Source: Bolinopsis microptera (lineage: Eukaryota > Ctenophora > Tentaculata > Lobata > Bolinopsidae). Taken from it: a stretch of DNA of 60,000 nucleotides. Both the position numbers and the translations under genes were made by a program. The notes below the pieces were generated by a model. It saw only the letters and a program-made list of their open reading frames with translations. It was not told where the DNA came from and did no database searches. Within the stretch, counting starts at the first letter, position 1. Each line of letters starts with the position of its first letter. Where the stretch lies: the NCBI RefSeq assembly GCF_026151205.1, contig NC_087073.1, positions 5,603,001 through 5,663,000 on the forward strand, written 5' to 3'. This document shows, piece after piece, positions 36,796 to 49,200 of this stretch.

Positions 36796-37364
36796 TTAAG
36801 TCACAATATTATGAGCACGTTTGAAAAGAAATGTCTTCAGATACAGTTTAAAAGAGTCTAATGTTGTACAATTCTTAATTTCAAATGGTGGTTCATTCCA
36901 TAATTTAGGGCCAACTTTCTGAAAAGATCTTTCTCCATATTGTGTATGCACTCTAGGTTCAGTCAAATAGATAAGATGATCATAGTTTGCAAATTTAAAC
37001 ATTGTACTTAAATAATCTGGTCCCATGCCATTAAGACATTTATAAACAAGAAGTAATAACTTGTACTGAATTCTGTAACTGATAGGCAGCCAATGAAGGT
37101 CTTTCAGAGTATCTCCTAAATGATCATGTTCATATAGTCTTACTATAGCTTTAGCAGCAGCATTCTGAATGAGTTGAAGCTGATGGATAAGGTAGTCACT
37201 AATTCCAAAATAAACGGTGTTGCAGTAATCCAATTGCAGATGATGATGCTATTAACAATAAGCTTAAGCTGAGCTTTACTAAAAAGATACTTTCTTCTGA
37301 TAACATTCCTAAGGAGTCTTAAAACAATGTTTTTTTAGGGACATGATTTGAGGCTCAAAGGTAA
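36796..37364 (-). pseudogene. CR1/L2-type LINE reverse transcriptase, C-terminal part
   Basis: The frame starting MDYCNTVYFGISDYLIHQLQ contains the hallmarks of CR1/L2-type LINE reverse transcriptase ends: LQLIQNAAAKAIVR, LKDLHWLPISYRIQYKLLLL, GERSFQKVGPKLWNEPPFEI and FKLYLKTFLFKRAH. Upstream, KAQLKLIVNSIII is in another frame, so at least one frameshift separates the YCN motif from it. 5'-truncated and dead. Confidence 0.88.
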
Positions 37365-38160
37365 GTAGAGTACCAGAGAGTACAAATTGTATGTGTGTTT
37401 GATTTGGTTACAGTTTACACTCATCTCGTTTTAGGTTGCTGTGTGGCATAGTTATTATACAATTCATTCGATATGGTGGATATAACTTCTACTTTTAGAT
37501 CTTGATGGATACTTTTAGTCCAGATGTAAAATCTATACGATATTCTTGCTTTAGTGAGAACTAGTAATGAAAATGTTCTGGTATTTTTATGCCATTCTGA
37601 GGGGGTTTCATGGTCAAAAATCGTGGGGTTCCACTTGTCCGCGAACAACATCCAGCGGTAAACCGCCAGTTAGGTCACCCGAGCCGCCTCTGCTTGCTGC
37701 AGCTTGGTCTGAAGCCTCCTGTATCCAAGAAGACAAGGGGTTCAAATGATCCTTTCGAAGTTTCCAAGACCCGATCTTGATAAAAGTCTGTTTTCTCCTT
37801 CCGTTTTTCACAGAAAGTTATTATCTTGTTATATGATAAGTGAAATTTCTGATAATTTTCTGATCACATTTTGTGAAGATTAATAATTTACCCTTAAATT
37901 TAGGGCCTAGGGTGGCAGTGTATGTTAACAGGCTTCACAGAGCTTTACGAACAAACAACTCAGTGAGTTACTTATTTAATGTTTCAAAAAAGATGGATGA
38001 CATATTCTGGATTTGGAACTAATTCAGCACTCACAGTACATTAGATAATTTCCCTATGATCGCTGTCAAGCTAGCTCAAATTCGTTGCTTAATTGCGATA
38101 TTGTAAGTTAAAGGAGACGTTTCCAAAACTAAGATGTATTAATTCTCCCAGATAAGAACG
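37365..38160. other. Upstream region of seryl-tRNA synthetase gene
   Basis: No recognised gene. A minus-strand open stretch at 37614-37811 has coding-like composition but matches nothing I know. Confidence 0.3.
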
Positions 38161-41100
38161 ATGGTGCTTGATTTAACTTTGTTCCGTAAAGAGAAGGGTG
38201 GTGATCCTGAAAAGTTGAGGGAATCTCAGAAGAAGAGGTTTAAAGATGTTACCCTTGTTGACAAAGTTGTTGAGATTGACAACAAGTGGAGAGAGGTAAT
38301 AAAATTAATTAATTTTTAAAAAGATTTATTTAAAAGTAATTTTGAAACGTTTTAGAATTTGCTTTAGGTTTTGATACAGGTTTTGTAGATGGTTTAGTGA
38401 ATACTTTCTGAATAAAATCAGAAAATATTCCTTTGGTTGTCACTCTATCAGTGATCTGATCGAGAGCAAGTATGCAACAATGAGACCGATTAGGCTGTAC
38501 CAAGCATGTCAGAGAAATGATCAGCTCCTAAGCAGTATGCAACCATGCCAATCAATCCACTGATTAATAGGGATAAATAAGATCACGTTCCCACCTGATT
38601 TTTAAATGGTCATATTATTTTAACTATTCCACTTAAAAAGGCAGTTTACTATTATCTAACCAAAGGTGTCCAGAAAATTTTGAGTTCCTAGGTCAAAGCG
38701 AAAAGTGGAAAAGAGGGAGTGGCATGCCACACCTATAATGGAAGAAATTTTACGAAACTTTTAGAGAATCCAAGTTTGAAATATCAGTAATCCCTGGAAT
38801 TGTTGTGCAATCCTGACACGAATTACGTGAGTTTTTGAAGGGTTGCTGGAATGAAAATTTTGAAAACGTCCTATTTTTATTCTACCGGCGCGGTAGCAGG
38901 AAAGTTTCAGAAGCAGCAAATTTTCAAATTTAAGCTTTCCGTGACCATTTAGCAAGGTAACCGAGGATGACACAAGACACGATTGAGGTACTCAAAGTTC
39001 TATTCCCAAAGAAAGCTTTGATATACGGAAAATCATCAGAGTATAAAAAGAGATTTTAGAAGATTTTTGAAGAGGAGCTTTTCTGCGATCCCTTGACACG
39101 ATTGTGGTACTTAAAGTTCTATTCCCAAAGAAAGCTTTGATAAACGGAGAATCATCAGAATATAAAAAGAGGTCTTGGAAGATTTTTGTAGAGAATCTTT
39201 TCTGCTCTCTCCTTGACCGAAATTTCGCAGTTTTGAGTGCATTTTTGACTAGTGACTAATCCGTAAGGACTGAAAATTTTGAAAATTTCCTTCTGGGCTA
39301 CCCTGTATATTTAGACTATTAGAGATGTTTACCATTGAAATTGAAACCATTATTTTTGGCCAAAGAATTTATTGCCATTTTCAAACTCTAACTGCAGATA
39401 TGGTTTATAGTTTGGTTGGCTTTGAACAATTGCTATAGAGTATCACTTTAAATCGCTGCAGGGCTTGAACAAAATGCTTTTACTTCTGCCGCATTAATAT
39501 CAATAGCAGTAATAGTGATATTACTAAAAGTAAGGTTTGTTTGGGTCATCAAAACTTCCCTTAACGTCCGTAGATTTTCTTCCTTCTTCGTGACGTAAGT
39601 CGTAACTGCCCATTCAGAATCCTTAAGGGTTGAGGTTGACGGCTCATATCATTTTATTTTCAGGTATCATATAACTGTGACCAATACAACAAGCTTAAGA
39701 ATATCACCAGCAAGGCTATCGGAAAGAAAATGAAAGCAAAAGAACCTCAGGGCGACACCAATGAAATATCCGATGAAGCCAAAAATAACATCTTGTAAGT
39801 TAGTGATCGAATCTCAGTCCGGTAAGACTGTGACTTATAACTGTTTGATATGGTTTAGGTCATGTTGGGTGTTTCTTAACATTTATTATTAACGATCCTA
39901 CGATTTAATTTCAACTCCCAGGCAAATGACAGCAGAATCTATGGATAAATTTACGGTGAAACAGCTAAAAACCATCAGTAGTGAGGTAACATTTTTATTT
40001 CTATCAACTTAGTTCTTGTAACAATTTACTTCCACTCTTTAAGATTAGAGATAAACATTGTTGTTAGCTTGTTGCCACGGCCCAAGACCCAAGTACGCCA
40101 GGTGGTTTTAAAACGTAGCTTGGTGTGGCGTCGTGATGGCCACGCTTGCAAACGTCACTTTGCGGCCGCGGCGGAAACATTTCCATTGGTAGTGGGCTCT
40201 CTTACGCATACTTTTTGCGCCGCGCACGAACGTATCTGCTTCACTGCACCATAATTGATATATTAGTTGTTGATCGATGACGTACCGGTGATTTTCCATA
40301 TGCAGAATGCAGATGAGATAAACTTCTGAGATAATTACTACCTATCCTTCTCAATTCACTGGAAGTAATCGGAGTTATGTACCGTCCTTAAACATTTGCA
40401 TAGCGCCTTTTGTGACCATTCGCTTGAAACAATGGCATTCGGAATGCCACCACGTCAATATTGTACATGATGCATTGTGTGCGGTGTACCAGGAAACTTC
40501 ACTATAACTTAATTTAATGGCAAAGCATTGTTCTGCGTCTTTGAAATTATACTTTATTTAATGTTCTCAACTCCCAAGTTTTTTAAAAAAGCATTTTATC
40601 ATCTTTACATTATACGATCTGTCATCTGAATGCCGACTTATTATTTTGTACCAATTCAAGAAAATCCATCCTACTTTTTTAGATAGACGCACGAAAGAAG
40701 TCTGACGCAGCACAGGTGTCTAAGCTAGAAGAAGAGAGGTTAGCATACTTGCGGCAAGTTGGAAATTTGTTGCATCCTTCAGTGGTCATTCACGACGATG
40801 AAGCCAATAATGAGATTGTGAGAACATCCGGCGACATCGAGGTTTGTGTGAGCTAAGACCTTATTTTACTGATAAGTTAAAAGATAAAGTCCATTAACAA
40901 CCTCCTTATATCGGTGTTAAACGGCAATGATGAAAATGCATTTATTTAAAACTAAACTTTCTGCCAGACAAGGAAGAAGTACTCGCATGTTGACTTGATT
41001 CACATGATCGGAGGAGCTGATCTAGATAGAGGAGCCACTGTTGCCGGTAATTTATTGTTCATTATAATGTTGACGTGATGCCGTTTGGTATTATAGAAGA

Positions 41101-43118
41101 CGTTCTCTTTATTCTTGCCAACCATGTTATTAATCTGGGAAATGATTGAGTGAATGAAAATCTACCACAATTTGAGCCGCACGAAATGGTTAAACCGATT
41201 ACAAATTTCCTTTTTAGGCAGCAGAGGATACTTCTTGACTGGACCAGGAGTGCACTTGAATCTAGCCCTGATCCACTATGCTACAAGCATGCTTGCTGGT
41301 AAAGATTACACTCTTCTGCAAACACCTTTCTTTATGAGGAAGGATGCTATGAACCAGGTACAGAAAATTTTTTATAAATACCTGGCACATACAAACATTT
41401 GTATAATAATTATTAGAATGTAGAAACCGTATCTGCAGAGTTCCATGGTTTGGCATTATAAACCGATGTTAATCTTATGTTCCGCTTATGCTAAATTGAG
41501 AAAACTTGGCAACAACACCATGCGTTCCCCTTTACAACTTATCAATGATCATAATATCGTAATTATAACTTCAATCAGGTGGCCCAGCTGACCCAATTTG
41601 ACGATGAGCTGTACAAAGTAGTAGGAAAACGTAGTGAGGACGAGAAAGACGGAGAGGTTGGTATGCTTACATCTTTGGATTTGTTTGGAGAGGCGAATCA
41701 TACACAGTTTATAAGGCTCTTACATCTTCTTTATTTTGAACGTTTAACTCCTTTGTTACTAAAGATGTATTGGTTTGTACTAACAAAAGAATACGAATGC
41801 CTCTAAATTCTAATAACCCTCCTTTTCTCTCCCAGCTGGAAGAGAAATACCTGATAGCCACCAGTGAGCAACCTATCGCTGCGTTCCACATGAACGAGTG
41901 GCTAAACGAGAAGGAGCTGCCGAAAAAGTACGGTGGTTTCTCAACGTGCTTCCGACAAGAAGTGGGCTCCCACGGTCGAGACACACGTGGTATTTTCCGA
42001 GTGCATCAGTTCGAAAAGATAGAACAGTTCTGCATAACCAGCCCGGAGACCAGCTGGGAGATGTTCGATGCGATGATCGGTAATGCGGAGGAGTTCTGTA
42101 CTAGCCTGGGACTGGCTTACCAGGTCGTCAATATTGTCAGGTGAGTTTGTATACCATCGTACCAGTACCATGAAACTGGTTGGTTGGTTCCGGTTCTTGA
42201 GTCAACTATTTTTTATTTATTATTATCAACAATTCTATGTTCACGGCAAATGGAACGATTTACTCAGAACTGAACATTTGTACAATTTCATAACTTACAA
42301 ACACTCTCCTTCGTTTTAGCGGAGAGTTGAACCTGGCGGCGAGCAAGAAATTAGATCTGGAGGCGTGGTTCCCCGGAGGTGGTGCTTTTAGAGAGTTGGT
42401 CAGTACTTCCAACTGTACTGACTACCAGAGCAGGAGGTGAGGCGGGCAATATATTTATCATAATCACGTGACCAACCACGGAGCAAATAGTGTGATGAAC
42501 TTTTACTCATGTTCGTTAATTAATTGTAGAATTACTCATTGTAAAATAGTTAATTTCACTATTTATCCTCTAAATAACTTCACTTTAACCAGGCTGAAAG
42601 TAAGATACGGCCAAACCAAGAAGATGGGAGAAAGTGCTCAGTTTGTGCACATGTTAAACGGAACTCTGTGCGCAACAACACGTGTAATCTGCTGCCTGCT
42701 GGAAACTCACCAAACTGAGGTATGTAGTCGGTTGTCATGACAATGACAAGATCACGTGACAGCAGTTGTCATGTGGACCTATTATTTAAAAAAAAAGGGT
42801 ATTTTTTTGAAACATTTGTATTTGCTCGGTGGTCAATTCGTGTTGTATTGTAATTTATAGTTTCGTGACATTTTGCCAGTTCGCCTGGCAGAAGCTTCAT
42901 GAAATTTTCCCCATCACTGGTTTTAAGCAAACAATAGGGCCACGATAAATGTTGAGGAAATGATAAGAAAAAAATACATGGGCTGTTAATTTCAGGACGG
43001 TGTGAACGTGCCAGAGCCGCTACAGATGTACATGCCACCAAAGTACAAGACCTTCATTCCTTTCGTCAACAAGGCCCCAATCGATACTATCCAGGAGAAG
43101 AAGAAAAAAGGAAAATAA
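38161..43118 (+). CDS. SARS1: Cytosolic seryl-tRNA synthetase, eleven exons
   Basis: Exons 38161-38295, 39664-39794, 39922-39985, 40683-40841, 40968-41046, 41218-41357, 41579-41656, 41836-42140, 42320-42436, 42593-42719 and 42996-43118 join in frame to 485 residues. The start [16 protein letters not shown] matches human SARS1 almost residue for residue. The N-terminal coiled-coil arm that holds the tRNA long arm is followed by the class II core: [10 protein letters not shown], motif 2 FRQE (about residues 301-304) in [20 protein letters not shown], and the motif 3 region CATTR ending at residue 433. It charges tRNA-Ser and tRNA-Sec with serine. Human SARS1 has 514 residues; this one ends soon after [10 protein letters not shown] in a short lysine tail, so it lacks most of the vertebrate C-terminal UNE-S extension. 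ATG 38161 is the expected start. Confidence 0.97.
38660..39310. repeat. Repeat element in seryl-tRNA synthetase intron 1
   Basis: Starts near GGTGTCCAGAAAATTTTGAG and ends near GGGCTACCCTGTATATT, which resemble Tc1/mariner-type ends. Within it, a block of about 118 bp (CAAAGTTCTATTCCCAAAGA, AAAGCTTTGAT, TATAAAAAGAG) occurs twice, at about 38975 and 39093. Its left part (GGCATGCCACACC, AAATTTTACGAAACTTT) has a diverged relative at 49895-50120. Confidence 0.6.
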
Positions 43119-43890
43119 ACTGAGATTTATTAGGAGTTGAGTTTTATCTGCTTTTTGCGCATTTTTAGAGATGCTTTTATTTGATCCTCATATGTGAGTT
43201 TTACTTTGAACTACCCCGACCATAATAACTCGCTTCCAAATTCAATTAGTCATATTGAAACACCAACCAAATCCTTTAAAAAATAGAAGAAATTATAATG
43301 CATTTAATATGTCTATGAGAATCAATTTGATTCTAATCATAAAAATCTGCCAAAAAACCAAACAATTTATGATTTATTGGATTAAAATCTATATTGTACT
43401 AAATGTTCAGAGTAAAATCAAAAGTCTGGATTCGACTACTAAACTTCGAACTTGTGCTATTGATGTGAGTCCAGGTCAAGCTGCCCCTAATTGCTTTAAT
43501 TACCGAAATTATAACAATTCAGAATTAGTGACATCCGGTTTGGAGCGTGCTAAGAGCTTCATTGTGTTTTACCATTCATGTTGTACGTTTGTGTAAATAT
43601 ACATCGCTGGTGTAACCTATAAGGTTGTTGTTCGTGTAAGGATTACTATTACGGTTGTTTTTAAATGTAATTTTCAAGAAATAGGACATTTTAAAATTTT
43701 TAAATTTTCCCAATGGGAATCCGGGTAATCCCACTATTTCACTATTGTCAGTATCTAATCGACCAAGTTGCAAAATAGCTCACAATAAAAGGAGGAATAA
43801 TTCAGTAAGTTGTTAGAAGTATAGAAAAAAGTTGCCATCCTCATCAACTAAAGAAAAGCAATTCAGTACTGCTTTAAATTGACAGATATA
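43119..43890. other. Spacer between SARS1 and the kinase-like array
   Basis: AT-rich, with AATAAA near 43786. No exon recognised. Confidence 0.4.
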
Positions 43891-43898
43891 TTTTTAGG

Positions 43899-44828
43899 TT
43901 AAATACTATGACAGCTCACGTCAATCTTATTGACTAAATCTACCAGACCATTTATATGTTTCCAATAAAATGGATACTTCTCCAGCATCATAAGTACAGT
44001 AGCCTTTCCTTCTTCAGTACTGATATCCGCATCCGATACCGCATTATATAGCTCTGCATTTAGCTTAGTCGCAAAATTGACAGCGAAAAATCTCCATTGT
44101 ATGTAGTAAAACCTAGTGAGGGTAAACTCCGCAATGAGTTGCTCGCGAGAAACTACCAGTTTGAACCGCGATATGCTTTCAATAAACGAGTCAATATAGA
44201 CCATAGTTGTTAAGTTCGTCGAAGAAATGCGAAAAGTTCGTCCAGTTCGGCACCTTTTAAAAATTCGTGAAAATTCGTGAAAATTCGTTGCGTAAATTTT
44301 CTTGGCATATGTTTTGATTTTATAATGAATGGCTTAGGTGCGATCACTATAACACTTGTAAACAAATGATACAGTTAGATAGTTATACATACTTGTATTG
44401 AAAAAAAAACTAGATCAACAACAGATCATGACTAGTACTTCAATAGGTTCACAGATTACAATTAAGCATCAATTATAGCAACAGCTCACAACTTATCATT
44501 GTTATCTAAATAATCTATAGCATATGTGATCTTAGTGATCTTTCGTTTAAAGTTCGGTTAAAGTTCGTCTATTTCGTTAAAAAATTCGTCCAGTTCGGCA
44601 CCTTTTTAAAGTTCGTCCAGGACGTCCGTAACAACTATGATATAGACTTCAAAGAGTTGCTCACGGTGAGGATCGACGTTAATACAAATTGCCATGTATC
44701 GTTGAAATTCTTGCATCACCGAGCTGAGCATGAAATGCGTGAAGCCAAAGAACACCACTTAGTCGATTTTATCTGAAATCGCCATATTGAGCGGCTGAAA
44801 ATCTTCACTTTGAGAAAAGTTTAAAAGT
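43899..44828 (-). pseudogene. Truncated EcKinase/CHK-like copy split by a MITE
   Basis: C-terminal part of the kinase-like gene. The 44640-44828 part carries the FFDFTHFML-equivalent region up to YIDSF; the 43899-44201 part continues SISRFKLVVSREQLIAEF to the stop. The N-terminal two thirds are absent: similarity begins at the FQPLNIAIS region, at the same breakpoint as the fragment at 51173. The two parts are separated by the 438-bp MITE, removal of which restores the line-up with the intact copies. Not functional. Confidence 0.85.
44202..44639. mobile_element. 438-bp MITE, hAT-like, with 8-bp target duplication
   Basis: The terminal inverted repeat is CATAGTTGTTA at the left end and TAACAACTATG at the right. 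The target duplication ATATAGAC lies at 44194-44201 and 44640-44647 and occurs once at the same site in the intact paralogues. Subterminal repeats TTCGTCCAGTTCGGCACCTT occur at both sides. No coding capacity. The 8-bp duplication and subterminal repeats fit the hAT superfamily. Confidence 0.92.
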
Positions 44829-44852
44829 TTCTTATCCCATAGTCCATGTTTA

Positions 44853-46133
44853 TTAGGTTAAATACTGCGAGGGCTTCTTGTCAATCTTATTGACTAAATC
44901 TACCAGACCATTTATATATTTCCAATGTTCTGGATACTTCTCCAGCATCCTAAGAACTGTAGCTTCCCCTTCTTCAGTATTGATGTCCGCATCTGATACT
45001 GCATTATATAGTTCTGCATTTTGCATTGGGAAAAAACCGTAGATGAAAAATCTCCACTGTATGTAGTAAAACCTAGTGAGGTTAAACTCCGCAATGAGTT
45101 GCTCGCGAGAAACTACCAGTTTGAACCGCGATATGCTTTCTATAAACGAATCAATATAGACTTCAAGGAGTTGCTTACGGTGAGGATCGAGGTTTATGCA
45201 AACTCCCATGTATCGCTGAAATTCTAGCATCACCGAGCTGAGCATGAAATGTGTGAAGTCAAAGAACACCACTTTGTCGATTTTATCTGAAATCGCAATA
45301 TTGAGCGGCTGAAAATCTTCAAGAACAGGGCCCCAAAGGTTTTCATCTGTTGTAAGTAGTACGGGGTCTTTCTTCTCATCCATCTGCCAACTTATTAGCT
45401 TGTCTAGTGAATTTAGATTACACCGTTCCTTCAATTGAGCGTGTTCCTTCACAGTGTTTATGTTATTCTGTAACATCTTCAACATCTTAACAGTGACTGA
45501 AGATGAACATCCGTTTCGTAGAATATTATTCATATTAGCATTAGCAAGTCCTTTCTTTGTTTCACCCACATTTATTTTTAAGAAGGATTCAAATGGATAT
45601 TCATTGGCTCCGCTTCGTACTTTGTTTTCTTTCCAAGCATAGAATATACCGCTAAGCTCTGCCCGTTTCTGCAAAATAAGTAGTGCTTCCTCATATTCAT
45701 TCCCTCGTGGCATATTTGGGGGTACTTGGCACTGTTTTTCTGAAAGGTCCTGAAGAACCAAAAAACTCTCGTCCTCAGTCTCCTTATAGCCATAATATTC
45801 AACGAAGCAGGAATCTATGATATCTGCTGTCATACCCTCATGTGTTTCCAGGAAGTTCCTAATCTCCGGTAGAAAGTTCTGGTAAACTGCAGCCTCCCAC
45901 CTTAGAGCATCAATATTGTATACGGAACCCTTCATATAAAGCACATCTCGTCCCTCTCTACTCACCTTCTTCACAAAAACTTTCTTTTCCTCCCCATTTT
46001 CTAAATATATCGAGAATCTGAACGGTATTGCCTCATGCCCCGGTATCGAATCAAAGGGGAGACTCTTGATTTGGTGAGGGGACTTCAGTAAAAACAGTTC
46101 AGTCAGATATTCCGTGAGTGTAGAATCCACCAT
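44853..46133 (-). CDS. EcKinase/CHK-like protein, copy 1
   Basis: An uninterrupted 426-codon gene. The order of motifs fits the EcKinase/CHK-like branch of the aminoglycoside-phosphotransferase/choline-kinase fold: VFVKKVS (candidate ATP-binding Lys), WEAAVYQNFLPEIR (helix C), SFLVLQDLSEKQC (hinge), LWGPVLEDFQPLNIAI (catalytic loop) and VVFFDFTHFML (metal-binding Asp). The usual HGDxxxxN reads LEDxxxxN here: the His and Gly are changed, the Asp and Asn kept. Members in insects and nematodes phosphorylate small hydroxylated molecules such as ecdysteroids; the substrate here is unknown. It is more diverged than copies 2 and 3, which are close to each other. An upstream stretch of about 35 bp before ATG is shared by all three and ends in an acceptor-like CAG, so a 5' non-coding exon is possible. 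Confidence 0.8.
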   Translation of the reverse strand: MVDSTLTEYLTELFLLKSPHQIKSLPFDSIPGHEAIPFRFSIYLENGEEKKVFVKKVSREGRDVLYMKGSVYNIDALRWEAAVYQNFLPEIRNFLETHEGMTADIIDSCFVEYYGYKETEDESFLVLQDLSEKQCQVPPNMPRGNEYEEALLILQKRAELSGIFYAWKENKVRSGANEYPFESFLKINVGETKKGLANANMNNILRNGCSSSVTVKMLKMLQNNINTVKEHAQLKERCNLNSLDKLISWQMDEKKDPVLLTTDENLWGPVLEDFQPLNIAISDKIDKVVFFDFTHFMLSSVMLEFQRYMGVCINLDPHRKQLLEVYIDSFIESISRFKLVVSREQLIAEFNLTRFYYIQWRFFIYGFFPMQNAELYNAVSDADINTEEGEATVLRMLEKYPEHWKYINGLVDLVNKIDKKPSQYLT

Positions 46134-46249
46134 CTGATTGAAAATGGTTGGTTAGTTTTGCTGTCTTATTACTATTATTAATTACTATTAGTATTATATA
46201 TACTCACCAGTGTAGTAAAATTCCTTTTTACAAATTTAATACTATACGT

Positions 46250-49200
46250 CAAAAAATAGTAGTAGTAGTAAATCTTTCAAAGTACGAAATATCTCTTTAA
46301 AAGAGCATCCTAGGCACCTTATAGATATCAAAACGCATAAAAAAGAAAACAAAAACATCAACCATCTTCTAACTTCTTCCATTCCTCCCTATCTAAAGCC
46401 AAAAATCTAAGGTCTTCGAAATCAGTCAAATTCTTAAGTCTAATATCAAGATTTCTACTAGTCAAGTCTTTTCTAATAACATCTAATAAGTTTAAACATG
46501 GTCTACCCCGTCTCCCTTCCATAAAAATATCAGAATTTATAGCAAATAACATAGAGGTGTATGCTGGTGAGTCTTCCTGTCCTCTTAAGATATGTCCTAA
46601 CATTCTCCATCGAAACTTAGAGACTCTCACAGACAAGGGAGTGACATAACAACGAGCATAGAGTGCCTCATTAGAAATAACCCCAGTAGGCCATCTGATG
46701 TTGAGGATTCTTCGGAGGTGTTTGCGATGAGCAATATCAAGTTCATTCAACGAAGCTAGTGGTGCAGCCCAGGAGTTGCAGTTGTAGAGTAGAATAGAGA
46801 CTACTTGTGCCTCGTAGATTTTGATCTTCCTTTGGACTGAAATCTTGCTCTTCATCCAAACTTTCTGAAATTTACTAAAGGCAACATTACCAAGGAATAT
46901 TCGATTCTTGATATCCTTAACAGTGCACATCAACGATCCTAAAGTTTTGTTAGAGCGCCACTCTTCATCACCTCTATACACTTTTCCAACAATCACCTTG
47001 CGTTTAACAGTGGGTTTAGGATCTGCTAAATAAAAATGGACAAATTCAGTCTTGGAAGAATTGATATGAAGGTCCCACTGCTGGAATATATCTTTAGCGA
47101 TAGGAAGCATTTCTTTGAGTGGAGCAAGTTCAGTGTTATTAAAGTCAATATCATCAGAGTATCCTGTTTCGAGTGGCATGAATTCTTCTGAGATAGGAGG
47201 ATTAGGGATTGGATGATTTACTGGGTAAGGTGTTGATGATACTTGGGAGAGTACAGATCTGAGGTGAATAAGTGCAGCGGCTTCAACAACAGTAAATAGA
47301 TTACCTGATAGTGCATCTCCTTGAAATGCTCCAGTTGTGCTTTGGAACTCAATTGATACAGTATTATTGACTTTTACTTTCAACACTGTGTTTGATAGTA
47401 GGAGCCGTACCATCCTAATTTCATCACTAGTACAGCCAGCATCTTCAAGAACATTGAGTACTGTTTCTCTGCTGATGGTGTCAAAGGCACTTGACATGTC
47501 TATACTCATTCTGTGGTAGCTCCAATGCTTTCTAAGTACCACTGAGGTTAGCATACGTTGAGACCAAATTATATCGCCACAACTTCTACCTCTCTTGTAA
47601 GCACTTTGTGTAGGACCGGTGTACTGATCTAGCTTGCCTTGGATACGTTTTAGGGTAATCATTGACAGTAATTTTCTGGAGCAGTTTGAGAGGGTGAGAG
47701 GTCTGATGTTTGCTGCTGGACCAAGTGGTTTCTTAGGCTTTTGGAGTGGAGTAATGTTGCCTTTTCCAATAGATGTTATGGTGGTGTTTGTTTCAAATGC
47801 GGTATTTATACAGTCTGCATATTTCTGAAATACACTTCTGTTTGCATACTTAATCAATTCACTTGGGATATCATCAGGCCCAGTGGCTCTACCATTCTTC
47901 AAAGCTTTAGCAGCTATCTCAACTTCAATAGCAGTAATAGGGTCAGCGAGAGGACTAGGTTGATCAAAGAAAGTGTCAATAGGCTCAACTGTATGTTTTG
48001 CAGTGAACTTCTCTTCAAAGTGGTTCTTTAGTGTAGCAGCTTTTCCAGTGTCTGTACCTATGAAGTTAGAGTTTTCATCATGCACACTTATGGTTGGAGC
48101 ACGTTTGATACCTGCTAGTTGGCGAGTGGCTGCAAAGTATGCTCTAGAACTATCAGTTTCGTTTATCTCTTCAGCAAGAGTGTCTGCATGCTCTTCTTGA
48201 AGGAGCTTGATTCTCTTACGAGCGTCATTTTGAATACGATTGATTTTGGTACGTATAACTGATCTATCTTCAGAGGTGTTGTTCTGATTGAGTAGAGCTT
48301 GTAGAACTTTCTTTTCATCAGACATCTCTCGAATTTCAAGGTCATTACAAAAGTTTTTAGGGCGTTTCCTAGGAAGGTATCCAATACTAACCTCAGCAGC
48401 TTTATGTACATTGTGAAACAAACTATTCATTTCTTCCTCAGGGTTAGGATTAACAGGGCTGTCTGTTAGAATATCATTCAATGTGTTGTTGTAATGCATT
48501 TTAGCAGCAGGATTACTGACAAGGGTTGTGATATCAAAATGCATTTTAGGTTTCTGTTTGGGGAAGACAAGGTGAGCGTCACTGAAGTTGAAACGTGTAA
48601 TAACAATTTTGTGATCAGATTTAACAAGAGTACCCCCATAACTTCGAGAATTCACTAAAAGTTTCTTCAATCGACTGCTACATAGGACATAGTCAATTTG
48701 AGAGTAGTAGGGCAAAGTGCGATGTGAGTTTTTAGGAGCTGAGTAGTCTTTCATAAAACCAATTCTTGTTGTTATATGACGGACAGGGTGCTGGAAGCTA
48801 GTGTTGCAAGCAAAAAGTTTTTTATCAACAAGAAAATTAAGAAGATGCTCTCCATTTGAATTCCTCTTTCCAGACCCATACATACCCATAAAGTCATTAT
48901 ACCCGAAAACAATATCTGAATGAGACAATTTACCGAGTCGAGAGTTGAAATCTCCAAGAATATATAAGTCCCAACTTGATGGGATATCAACAGCTTTGCC
49001 AAGAAACTTGTAGAAATAATCACGTCTCTGCGGATACTTATCACAATTTACTTGAGTGTGTCCATAGGCATTGATAACACGGCAAAGTCTTGGTTTACCT
49101 GATTTACTTGGTATCTCAAGATCTAGATAAGCAACCCTGTCACTGATACTGTTGTAACACTTGATGTAGTTGGTATAGACTGAATTTACAAGAAAACCAA

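Noticed and set aside
37614-37811. Minus-strand 65-codon frame with coding-like composition
   Set aside because: No recognisable domain, no clear splice context, and adjacent frames are equally open.
43255-43596. 113-codon plus-strand frame after SARS1
   Set aside because: Low-complexity AT-rich composition (Ile/Asn/Lys), no domain and no splice signals; probably 3' UTR or spacer.
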